From positions 1 through 31,142 of the forward strand of contig CAZEYT010000033.1 in the NCBI GenBank assembly GCA_964516295.1: a stretch of 31,142 nucleotides of DNA, in the 5' to 3' direction. The notes beneath the pieces were generated by a model. It was not told where the DNA came from. It searched no databases and saw only the letters and a list, made by a program, of their open reading frames with translations. Shown here in pieces: positions 23,609 to 31,142 of the stretch (the first letter of the stretch is position 1; the number at the start of each line of letters is the position of its first letter). A program made the translations under genes and the position numbers. This DNA comes from CAZEYT01 sp964516295. Its GTDB lineage: Bacteria > Verrucomicrobiota > Verrucomicrobiia > Chthoniobacterales > Terrimicrobiaceae.

Positions 23609-26384
23609 GATGCTCTGATGTTGGAACGGAAGATGAGTGGCTGGTGTCTGCTAGTGAATCCAGGACGCTCGCAAGTTTGGCAAGCGCGTTTTCGAGAGCA
23701 TCGATTTCGACGGAAGGGTCCTCCCCGGCCCGGGCAAGCGACTCGATCCGAGTGGCGATTGCGGCGACCTCGTTGGCTCCTATCAGTGCGGCTGCTCCTC
23801 GAAGTTTGTGCGCCGCGCCGACGGATTTGGAATCACCGACGCGGAGGAGCGAGGTGAGGTAGCCTGTGTCTGAGCACCATCGTGTTTTGAAGCGATGAGT
23901 GAGAGCATGGTAGAGATTGTTGTCGTTTCCCAACCGGCGCAAGCCGGATGCGGAATCAAACCAAAGGGGCTCGCAATCCGGAAGCGGGGAGGTTTGTGTG
24001 ACTGCTTCACAGCCGACTACACGAAGAATTGCAGATCTGAGATTGGAACTCTCGATGGGCTTGGTGACATAGTCGGAGAATCCGGCCGAGACAACCCGCT
24101 CGAAAACATAGTCGCGCATGTGCGACGACATGGCCACAGCTGGAAGTTGACCGCGGGAGCCGGGAAGCCGGCGGATGGTCTCCAAGACCCGAAAGCCATC
24201 GGTTTCGGGCATTTCAAGATCAAGAATGGCCAGATCAAACTCTTGGGAGAGCACCTTCTCGAAGGCTTCTGTGCCGTCTGAACAAACCACATGGGGACAA
24301 CCAAAACCGCTGAGAAGATGGCTCACGACCTGTCGGTTGATATCTTCATCGTCGACCACAAGGATGCGCTTGCCGCGAAGGGAATTGATGGCCTCATTCT
24401 CGGACGGACTTTCTTCGCCGGTCGGTTGAGGAAGACAACCCGCTTCAAGCGGAATCTCGAACCAGAATTTGGATCCTCTTCCCTCGACGCTCTCAAAACC
24501 AATATGACCTTCCATGGCGTAGACCAGCATCTTGCATATGGACAGCCCGAGCCCGCTGCCGCCGTAAATCCTTCCTATCGATTGGTCGGCTTGGCTGAAT
24601 TCCTGAAACAGTTGATGTTGTTTCGAGGTCGATATTCCGATGCCGGTATCCACCACCCGGAAGTGGAGGAGTTCGGCCTCTTTGACGTCTCGGGTCGCCT
24701 CCAACGTAATCACGCCCGCTTGAGTAAACTTGATCGCATTTTCGCAAAAGTTGATCAAGACCTGCTTGATGCGCCCGGCGTCTCCCACAACGACTTCCGG
24801 GAGGCTGGCATCCACTTTCGTTTCAAAATGCAACGGCTTGCCGGCCGCCCTGATCCGGCAGAAGCGACACACCTCGTGCAGGAGGGTTGCCAGCTGAAAT
24901 GGGCGGAGCAGCAGGGGAATTTTCCCTTGTTCCAACTTGGCACACTCCAGCATGTCGTCAATGACCCGAAGGAGGTCCTTGGCACTGGCCTCGATGCGTT
25001 CGAGCGTTGGAATCGCCGCTGGGCCCACCGCGCCACGGTCGATCTGGCAAGTCCCGATGACCGCGTTCAGCGGAGCGCGGATCTCATGACTCATTCTTGC
25101 CAGAAACATTCTCTGGGAGCGCGCGGACACATACTCCCGCTCCATGGCGATCTGCAGGTCTTGGACGGTTCGCTTCAGTTCGGCCTCGTTCTTCTGGCGC
25201 ATCGATACATCGTGAATCGCCACGCACATGGCTTCGGTCGCATCGATCGAGATGCGATTTGCCCAGACTTCGACGGGGATTACCAATCCTGAAACAGCCC
25301 TTCGGCAAGTCCACATGAAAAATCCTCCATTGCCCTCCCATGCGGCAGAAAGACCGCTTTGGATAGCGATTTCTCCTCCTTCTTCACCACTGTAAAGCGT
25401 GAGTGGAGTGTTCAGAATCGCGGAGGCGGAAAGCTCAAGAAGTGTTTTGGCGGTGTGGTTGGCCCAGATAATCAGACCTTGTCGGTCCAGGACGAAGACC
25501 GCACGGTCCATGCTGTTGAGGACCGTTCGTGCGGCCAGTTCGGCAAGGGCCACGCGGGACTCCTGCTCATGGATTCTTTTGATCTGCCAAGCCACGGGCT
25601 CGAACTTTTTGAAAAGGGCTTTCATCTCCTCGCAGGCGTCGGGGGCGAGCTTGATCGCTGATCGCCCGTTAATCGCCTGAGTGAGGGCTTTAACAGCACT
25701 GGATTCAGATGACTCCCAGATTCGCTGCACCCTCCCTGAGGTGGCCTTGGCATATATAAGGATGGAAAGGCTTACAAACAGCCCGGCTAAAGTGGAGACA
25801 ATTGCAGGCTCCGCCAGATCGGACACAATTTGCCTTGTCCCGGTGGGGAGATCCTCACCCACTTCCCTATGTGCAACAATGTAGTGGGACGAGCCGGGAA
25901 TGTACGCGATGAACCCCAGACCGGCCTCCGGCTTCCATCCTCGCAGTGGCTGAAGTCTTGCATCAAAGAAGCGAGAGCCACCCGGCGGGGTTTCTGCGAC
26001 CAACTTTGCCAGTGTCAAATCGGGAGCGACTAACCAGAAGCTGAAATCCAGACCCCGCCCCATTTCGGTCCTTGAGGAGTAAACAACGGTATGGGCAGGG
26101 TCAAAAACGAAGTATTCGATGCCATTCGGCCTTTTCACTTGTCCTAGCTGCCGCAGGGTTTCGTCCAACGGCAATGAAGAGTCCTTCTGTGCCAGCAGGA
26201 TCGCATTTTCCACGAAGTGCTGTAGCGATGCGGAGATGTCATCTTGGGAGGGATTTTGTCGGGAGGACACCCAAGTGCCAACCCCGGTCCCTAAAAGCGC
26301 CACAACAAGTCCCGTGATCCACGCCATCCAGTTGCAGGATTTCCAGAACTCACCAGATACAGAGAAGGCATTCCCTTTCTTCAT
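23601..26384 (-). CDS. Tripartite hybrid sensor histidine kinase (PAS-HisKA-HATPase-REC-HPt)
   Basis: 927 residues. The first transmembrane helix (about 20-40) and the second (about 193-212) enclose a ~150-residue periplasmic sensor domain of unknown ligand. The cytoplasmic part has a helical linker, a PAS domain (about 285-395), HisKA with MSHEIRAPLNAVIG (H433), HATPase_c with INFCENAIKFT (N549), DTGIGI and GSGLGL, a receiver domain (acidic pair D678/D679, D722, K775), and a C-terminal HPt domain with AAHKLRGAAAL (H859). This is the BarA/ArcB layout: His to Asp to His relay inside one protein, with the HPt passing phosphate to a partner. The nearest candidate partner is the overlapping downstream REC protein. 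The signal is unknown. Confidence 0.92.
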   Translation of the reverse strand: MKKGNAFSVSGEFWKSCNWMAWITGLVVALLGTGVGTWVSSRQNPSQDDISASLQHFVENAILLAQKDSSLPLDETLRQLGQVKRPNGIEYFVFDPAHTVVYSSRTEMGRGLDFSFWLVAPDLTLAKLVAETPPGGSRFFDARLQPLRGWKPEAGLGFIAYIPGSSHYIVAHREVGEDLPTGTRQIVSDLAEPAIVSTLAGLFVSLSILIYAKATSGRVQRIWESSESSAVKALTQAINGRSAIKLAPDACEEMKALFKKFEPVAWQIKRIHEQESRVALAELAARTVLNSMDRAVFVLDRQGLIIWANHTAKTLLELSASAILNTPLTLYSGEEGGEIAIQSGLSAAWEGNGGFFMWTCRRAVSGLVIPVEVWANRISIDATEAMCVAIHDVSMRQKNEAELKRTVQDLQIAMEREYVSARSQRMFLARMSHEIRAPLNAVIGTCQIDRGAVGPAAIPTLERIEASAKDLLRVIDDMLECAKLEQGKIPLLLRPFQLATLLHEVCRFCRIRAAGKPLHFETKVDASLPEVVVGDAGRIKQVLINFCENAIKFTQAGVITLEATRDVKEAELLHFRVVDTGIGISTSKQHQLFQEFSQADQSIGRIYGGSGLGLSICKMLVYAMEGHIGFESVEGRGSKFWFEIPLEAGCLPQPTGEESPSENEAINSLRGKRILVVDDEDINRQVVSHLLSGFGCPHVVCSDGTEAFEKVLSQEFDLAILDLEMPETDGFRVLETIRRLPGSRGQLPAVAMSSHMRDYVFERVVSAGFSDYVTKPIESSNLRSAILRVVGCEAVTQTSPLPDCEPLWFDSASGLRRLGNDNNLYHALTHRFKTRWCSDTGYLTSLLRVGDSKSVGAAHKLRGAAALIGANEVAAIATRIESLARAGEDPSVEIDALENALAKLASVLDSLADTSHSSSVPTSEHHE

Positions 26385-26521
26385 AGTTCAGCCTCGAGAA
26401 TCTCTGGGGCGATCATTGGGGCCTCTGTGGATGAGAATTATCGCGATTTCCCAGCTTGGGATGCAGTCGGATTTTGGTGGCCGTCTAGTGCTGACGATGA
26501 CCGGAACCTGCGAGAGGCGAC

Positions 26522-26680
26522 TCATTGCAGCGGGGCGTTCATAGGATGACGGCTCAGCATAAAATACATGCACAGAGCTTTCTCAGCAACTTCCGCCGGC
26601 ACAAATCCGTTAACACCGTGCACCGAAGGGCCCAGAGGAACGATTTCATAAGGACATTTCTTTGGAAGCCGCACCGCCAT
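26522..26680 (-). CDS. Possible small protein (52 residues), unknown
   Basis: From the ATG at 26680 it reads MAVRLPKKCPYEIVPLGPSV, then HGVNGFVPAEVAEKALCMYF, and ends MNAPLQ. The frame stays open further upstream to a TAA at 26759-26761, giving a possible longer form without an ATG. The composition is protein-like (mixed hydrophobic and charged residues, no low complexity) and it lies on the same strand as the kinase, 138 bases before it. No ribosome site stands out and no family is recognised, so it may be a chance frame or the scrap of a longer gene. Confidence 0.35.
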   Translation of the reverse strand: MAVRLPKKCPYEIVPLGPSVHGVNGFVPAEVAEKALCMYFMLSRHPMNAPLQ

Positions 26681-26789
26681 CGGCAGCTGGTCTGACGGCT
26701 CGAGGGATCTCAGGTTTGTCTTTGCCGCGTGCCGGGAAAAATTCAGGATATTAACGGTTTAATCAGTTTGGTGTTTGGCGAAGAGGAGC

Positions 26790-26796
26790 GGAGGAG
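26790..26796 (+). promoter_or_regulatory. Ribosome binding site of the giant secreted protein
   Basis: GGAGGAG, a full Shine-Dalgarno match, 12 bases before the ATG at 26809. The spacing is longer than usual, but it favours that start over the in-frame ATG at 26824. Confidence 0.55.
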
Positions 26797-26808
26797 ATTT
26801 TTTGTTGT

Positions 26809-29800
26809 ATGCACCCCCTAGCCATGTATTTCCGTTTCCGGCGAGCCGTTTTTTTCTTCACGTGTGCGGTTTCCTACGCCGTATCCCTATGTGTGGCGCA
26901 GGCGCAGATTCCGATCGCCATCGACCTCGCCGCGACGGTCACCGGGGCGAACACGCTTCGACTTGACTGGACCAACAACTATGGCTCCTCCGTCACAGCG
27001 CAGCTGCTGTTCCGGCGCGACAAGGGCGCGGCGTCTTGGGGCACGGCGATCACGCTGGCCAATTCGGCCAATACCTACACCGACACGGTGACCCCCGGTG
27101 TCGAGGTGGAATACCGCCTCGAAATCATCATGCCCACACAATTTAACGGGAGCGCCTACGGGTATCTGAGCGCGGGCATTGGGATTCCAGCCGTCGAGCA
27201 ACGCGGGCGGATTCTGGTGCTCGTGGACGAGACACTCGCGCCGGCGCTGGCACCGGATCTCGAACAACTCGATCAGGACCTCATCGGCGACGGCTGGACC
27301 GTGCAGCGGGTGAATGTTCCGCGCATGGCCGTCGATCCGGCGACCACCGGGACGGCGGTTGGAGCTGCCCGATTGGCGGAGGTCCAGAACATCCGCAACA
27401 TCATCGCGAGCGCCCGGGCAGCCGATCCGGCGGGTCTCAAGCTCGTTTATCTGATCGGACGCGTGCCGATTCCCTATTCGGGGTCTTTTGCTGAGGATGG
27501 CCATACCGACCATGTCGGCGCCTGGCCCGCGGATACGTATTATGCCGACGTGGACGAGACGTGGACCGATTCGGTCATCAATTTGACCACAGCGACCGAT
27601 CCGCGGAATCGCAACATCCCGGGCGACGGGAAATTCGACAATGGCTCCATCTCTGCTGCCGAACTCGGCGTGGGGCGCGTGGACCTGTCGAACATGACGG
27701 TTTTCCCGGATGCGAGCGTGAGCGAAGTCGAACTCATCCGCCGCTATCTCCAGCGGGCAAACGAATTCCGGCATGTGCGCGGGCGCTACGCGGCCATCGA
27801 GCGAAGGGCGGTGATGATCCCGTCCGTAGATGTGTCCTCCAGCATGGAAGGATCCATCGTGGCACTCCTGGGTCGCGGCAGCAGTCTGGTGGATCGGCCA
27901 ACTACGGTCGGCACCCCGGCTCCTTGGTTTCACTGGATGGAAACCAACCCCGCGCGCAGTTATCTGATTGGATTGGCCCAAGGAGGCGGTGCTCCGACGG
28001 CCATCGGGTCAATTGGCAATTCATCCGATTTCGGTCTGCGCCCGAGTCGGGCGGTTTTTCTCGGGATGTTGGGCAGTTATCTCGGCGACTGGGGATACAA
28101 CAACAATTTCCTCCGCGCGCCGCTCGCGGGCAATGCGGCGGGTGATTCGCTGGCGCTCGCGACGTTCTGGACCGGGCTGCCGATGTGGTATCTGCACGCG
28201 ATGGGGATGGGGGAAACGATCGGCGAGGTCGCGCGGCAAACGATGAACAACACCTCGGCAAACTACAATCCGCCGGGGGCGAAGGGTGTCCAAGGCCGCC
28301 ACATCGGGCTTATGGGCGATCCCGCCCTCCGCCTCCGCCCGGTCGCCCCGCCGCGGAATCTTCGGGCGACCGGCACCGGCAGCTCGGTATCGCTCGCATG
28401 GGACGCTTCGACCGACCCGGCTGTGAATGCGTATCGCATCTACCGCTCGGCTTCGGCTGCGGGACCGTTCACGCGGGTGAATGCTTCGCCCGTGACGGCC
28501 ACGACGTTTACCGACACCACCGCGCCGGCTGGCGTGGTCTCGCACTACATGGTCCGGGCGGAGAAAAACGAGGTTCATCCGGGTGGGAGCCATGTCAATC
28601 TGAGCCAGGGGATCTTCACCAGTACAGCCCCGAATACCGTGGTCCCGGCGACACCGGGGAACTTTACGGCGACCTACGTGACGGCGAACCGCGTGAATCT
28701 TTCGTGGACCGACCTTTCAAACAACGAAACGGGCTTCCGCGTCGAACGTAGGACGGGCGTTTCGGGAAATTTCACGACCGTCGCTACAGTCGGGGCCGGG
28801 GTTCAAACCGTGAGCGACACGCAGCCACTCACCATTGGCACTCCGGTTTACTACCGCATCGTGGCCACGGGCTCCACGGGGGAGTCCGCGCCGAGTCTGG
28901 TGGCTTCTGTGGAGCCGAGAATCGGTTTTCTCGAAATGGCCTCGCCTTCGGTGGTCGGAAATCTCGCCAATGGGACGGTGGACATTCCAGTGACCCGCAT
29001 CGGGGGACGCGCCGGCTCGGTGAGCGTTCAGTTCTCCACCAGCAATGGCACCGCGCTGGCTGGTCAGCATTTTCAGGCCACCTCCGGAAACCTGACTTGG
29101 GCGGACGGCGAGGACGGCGTGAAAATGGCGAGGGTCCAGCTCCTGAACACCTCGCCTTCCGAGCCGCGTGTTTTCTACGTGACCCTCGGCTCCGTGACCG
29201 GGAATGCGACGCTGACCTCCCGCGTTTCAACAGATGTCCTGATCAACGACCCCGCCGCGGCGGTCTCCAGTCCGTGGCTGTCCACAATCATCCCGACCGT
29301 TTCGGACGCTGGTGCCACCGGCCGGGTTGGCGGGAGTTTTACCTCCGTGATGCGCGGCGGCGCATGGCTGAACACCCATGAAGCTGGCCGGTTCATTTAC
29401 CAAACCGGCTTGGGCGATGGATCGCTCACCGCCCGCCTCGAACTGCCTACCCCGGTGAGCCCATCAACGGCAGGCTCCGTGGCCATCATGGTCCGCGAGC
29501 AACTCAACTCCCAAACCGGTCGGATGGCTGCCGTGCACATCCCGGTGAATGGCGCCGACGCCCGTTTATTTGTGCGGTCATCCAGTTGGGCCTCGCCAAC
29601 GCGGCTTCCGGCCTCCGCGACGAGCAACGCACTTCCCCAATGGGTCCGCATCACGCGCGCCGGCAATACGTTCACCGGGGAAATCTCGGCCGATGGCGTG
29701 ACATGGACGACCTTGGGATCGGCGACCGTCACCGACATGCCGCCGACCGTTCATTGGGGACTCTTTCACTGCTCGTCGCTGACGACCTATCAAACCGCGC

Positions 29801-31142
29801 GCTTTTCTTCGGTGAGCCTTCAAGGCGTCCTCGATCCGAACAACCCCAGCCTGCATCCCACGACCGTCGCGGTGAGCGGCGGGAACGGCAACACCATCCT
29901 CGACCGCAATGAAGCCGCGAACCTTTCGATCGCTCTCCGCAATCTCGGCGGAGGCGGCGCCACCGGCGTGACGGCCACCCTCACATCCAATACGAGCGGT
30001 GTCACCGTGCTCGAACCAACACGTTCGTATCCGAACATTGCCGCAAATGCCACCGCATCGCCAACGCAGCCTTTCGTCATCGACGTTGCGCCCAACATCC
30101 CGAATTGGACGAGCGCATCCTTCACTTTGACCATCACCAATTCGGTGACAACTAATGTGCGGACGGTCACCGTGCCGCTCAGTCAGATGAGCTACACGCG
30201 GACGACCAGTTCCAATGGGACGATCCTTACCGGCGGTGCGCGGGTGAGCGGAACCGGCATCAGCACCCGGCACACACTGGCTCTTCCGTTCCCGTTCACT
30301 TTCTACGGGATCACCCACAATGCCACAACCGCCACATCCCGGGGTGTCCTCGAGTTTCCGGGCAGTAGCTCAACCGTCATTTCCTCAGCCAACGCCGCCT
30401 TGCCGAGCAACCTCTATGGCTCGGCAGCCCTTCCGTTCTGGGATGGACTGGAATTCAGTCGCTCCCACAACGGGCTCTTCACCCAAGTCTCCGGAACCGC
30501 CCCGTCGCGCATCTTCCATATCGAGTGGAATCTCAACTTCACGACCATGTTGACAGGCACCAACTTCGAAGTCCGTCTCCACGAAACCACGAACGTGGTG
30601 GAATTCGTCTACGGGAGCAACACCGGCAACGGATCCAGCGCAACCAGCGGCATCCAAGGACCATCGGGCAGCGCCGACCAATTCAGCCTCAATCAGGCCG
30701 TTCTCGTCCCCGGCCTCGTCGTCCGCTACACCCCGAACCCGCCTCCGCTCGGCAACGGCCGCCCCGACACCGACAACGACGGACTCCCCGACTGGTGGAC
30801 AATGCAGAAATTCGGCACCCGCACCGGCAACGCCATGGCCCAATCGCGCGCGATGGACGCGCCCGCCGGCGACGGAATCCCAAATCTCACCAAATACGCG
30901 CTCGGACTCGAACCGCTCCAGCCCGGCATGGCAGGCCGAATGTCTTCCAACATCCAACAAGTCGCCGGGTCCGATTACCTCACGCTCACCTATACGCGGC
31001 CCGAACCCGCCCCCGTCGGCGTGAGCTACGTCGTCGAGGCTTCCACCACCCTGGCCCCGAATTCTTGGTCGCCCGTCGGAACGGTCGAACTCTCCTCCAG
31101 CGTCTCCAACGGCCTCCGCACGATCACCGTCCGCGACGCCGC
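26809..31142 (+). CDS. Giant secreted multidomain protein, C25-peptidase-like N-terminus with FN3 and Calx-beta domains (3' end outside window)
   Basis: Open from the ATG at 26809 to the right edge (>1440 residues). Signal peptide about 1-33. Residues about 134-507 resemble the gingipain/C25 fold: RGRILVLVDETL, LKLVYLIGRVPIPYSG, HVGAWPADTYYADVD, LGSYLGDWGYNNNFLRAPLA and a closing HIGLMGDPALRL. The catalytic His and Cys of active C25 enzymes are not recognisable. Then come two fibronectin type III domains (about 513-604 and 610-697), a Calx-beta domain (about 708-817, with FSTSNGTALAGQHFQATSG), a lectin-like beta domain (about 818-1005), a CARDB-like domain (about 1008-1126), a beta domain with FPFTFYGITHNAT, and an Asp-rich DTDNDGLPDWWT segment near 1320. 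Probably extracellular or cell-surface; adhesion or binding is more likely than proteolysis. Confidence 0.88.
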   Translation, partial: MHPLAMYFRFRRAVFFFTCAVSYAVSLCVAQAQIPIAIDLAATVTGANTLRLDWTNNYGSSVTAQLLFRRDKGAASWGTAITLANSANTYTDTVTPGVEVEYRLEIIMPTQFNGSAYGYLSAGIGIPAVEQRGRILVLVDETLAPALAPDLEQLDQDLIGDGWTVQRVNVPRMAVDPATTGTAVGAARLAEVQNIRNIIASARAADPAGLKLVYLIGRVPIPYSGSFAEDGHTDHVGAWPADTYYADVDETWTDSVINLTTATDPRNRNIPGDGKFDNGSISAAELGVGRVDLSNMTVFPDASVSEVELIRRYLQRANEFRHVRGRYAAIERRAVMIPSVDVSSSMEGSIVALLGRGSSLVDRPTTVGTPAPWFHWMETNPARSYLIGLAQGGGAPTAIGSIGNSSDFGLRPSRAVFLGMLGSYLGDWGYNNNFLRAPLAGNAAGDSLALATFWTGLPMWYLHAMGMGETIGEVARQTMNNTSANYNPPGAKGVQGRHIGLMGDPALRLRPVAPPRNLRATGTGSSVSLAWDASTDPAVNAYRIYRSASAAGPFTRVNASPVTATTFTDTTAPAGVVSHYMVRAEKNEVHPGGSHVNLSQGIFTSTAPNTVVPATPGNFTATYVTANRVNLSWTDLSNNETGFRVERRTGVSGNFTTVATVGAGVQTVSDTQPLTIGTPVYYRIVATGSTGESAPSLVASVEPRIGFLEMASPSVVGNLANGTVDIPVTRIGGRAGSVSVQFSTSNGTALAGQHFQATSGNLTWADGEDGVKMARVQLLNTSPSEPRVFYVTLGSVTGNATLTSRVSTDVLINDPAAAVSSPWLSTIIPTVSDAGATGRVGGSFTSVMRGGAWLNTHEAGRFIYQTGLGDGSLTARLELPTPVSPSTAGSVAIMVREQLNSQTGRMAAVHIPVNGADARLFVRSSSWASPTRLPASATSNALPQWVRITRAGNTFTGEISADGVTWTTLGSATVTDMPPTVHWGLFHCSSLTTYQTARFSSVSLQGVLDPNNPSLHPTTVAVSGGNGNTILDRNEAANLSIALRNLGGGGATGVTATLTSNTSGVTVLEPTRSYPNIAANATASPTQPFVIDVAPNIPNWTSASFTLTITNSVTTNVRTVTVPLSQMSYTRTTSSNGTILTGGARVSGTGISTRHTLALPFPFTFYGITHNATTATSRGVLEFPGSSSTVISSANAALPSNLYGSAALPFWDGLEFSRSHNGLFTQVSGTAPSRIFHIEWNLNFTTMLTGTNFEVRLHETTNVVEFVYGSNTGNGSSATSGIQGPSGSADQFSLNQAVLVPGLVVRYTPNPPPLGNGRPDTDNDGLPDWWTMQKFGTRTGNAMAQSRAMDAPAGDGIPNLTKYALGLEPLQPGMAGRMSSNIQQVAGSDYLTLTYTRPEPAPVGVSYVVEASTTLAPNSWSPVGTVELSSSVSNGLRTITVRDA

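Larger units (their letters stand above)
26385..26808. other. Intergenic region upstream of the kinase and the giant secreted protein
   Basis: Separates divergent genes, so promoters for both should be here. It contains one possible small minus-strand gene (26522-26680). An AT-richer stretch at about 26743-26775 (ggatattaacggtttaatca) is a plausible promoter zone for the plus-strand gene. Nothing else was recognised. Confidence 0.45.

Noticed and set aside
1..31142. tRNA, rRNA, CRISPR arrays, prophage or insertion-sequence genes
   Set aside because: None seen: no regular short spaced repeats, no integrase or transposase motifs and no cloverleaf noticed. A dedicated RNA search was not possible here.

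Overview
The window looks like a chromosomal segment of a Verrucomicrobiota-type bacterium. This is an inference, not a proof. It rests on four things: an imuA-imuB-dnaE2 mutagenesis operon with a palindromic element of the form TGCTC-N4-GAGCA at its start, close to the TGTTC-N4-GAACA LexA motif described for Verrucomicrobia; a bactofilin pair; a giant secreted beta-rich protein ending in a 'DTDNDG..DWW' segment of the style common in that phylum; and short 'cacagagacgcagag'-type dispersed repeats. Most of the window is GC-rich and compact. The first ~6 kb is visibly poorer in G+C and behaves like an accessory island.

Region 1 (1-6164, accessory). Two tandem cassettes are present. Each encodes a secreted protein whose first ~210 residues are almost identical between the copies (553 bp with no difference seen, then 5 differences in 80 bp) but whose C-terminal part is different. 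Each is followed, with an ATGA stop/start overlap, by an exported HEAT-repeat protein. The second cassette is trailed by a SRPBCC-fold protein. A related ~42 bp sequence follows the last gene of each cassette. The island ends in a decayed gene remnant. This constant-N/variable-C plus HEAT-partner arrangement is the best candidate here for something undescribed.

Region 2 (6161-12449, housekeeping). In order: a SAM methyltransferase (-), a class I flavoprotein disulfide oxidoreductase (+), a bactofilin and a zinc-ribbon/bactofilin fusion (+), then a cysteine synthase and a membrane-anchored TPR protein sharing an operon on the minus strand, and an AEC-family transporter (+).

Region 3 (12443-17631, SOS mutagenesis). 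imuA, imuB and dnaE2 (imuC) are overlapping genes on the minus strand behind one palindromic operator. Together they would form the inducible translesion mutasome.

Region 4 (17695-21802). A FUSC-family efflux protein (-) is divergent from a DUF1656-like small membrane protein and a HlyD-type membrane-fusion protein (+), an AaeXAB-like set. It is followed by a hicAB toxin-antitoxin locus whose hicA is frameshifted.

Region 5 (22175-26680, signalling). A tripartite hybrid sensor kinase (HisKA-HATPase-REC-HPt) overlaps a downstream REC-PAS-HisKA-REC protein that has no ATPase domain. A possible small ORF lies upstream on the same strand.

Region 6 (26809-end). A >1440-residue secreted multidomain protein runs off the right edge: a C25-peptidase-like N-terminal region without recognisable catalytic residues, then two FN3 domains, a Calx-beta domain and further beta domains. 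I saw no tRNA, rRNA, CRISPR array or intact insertion sequence.
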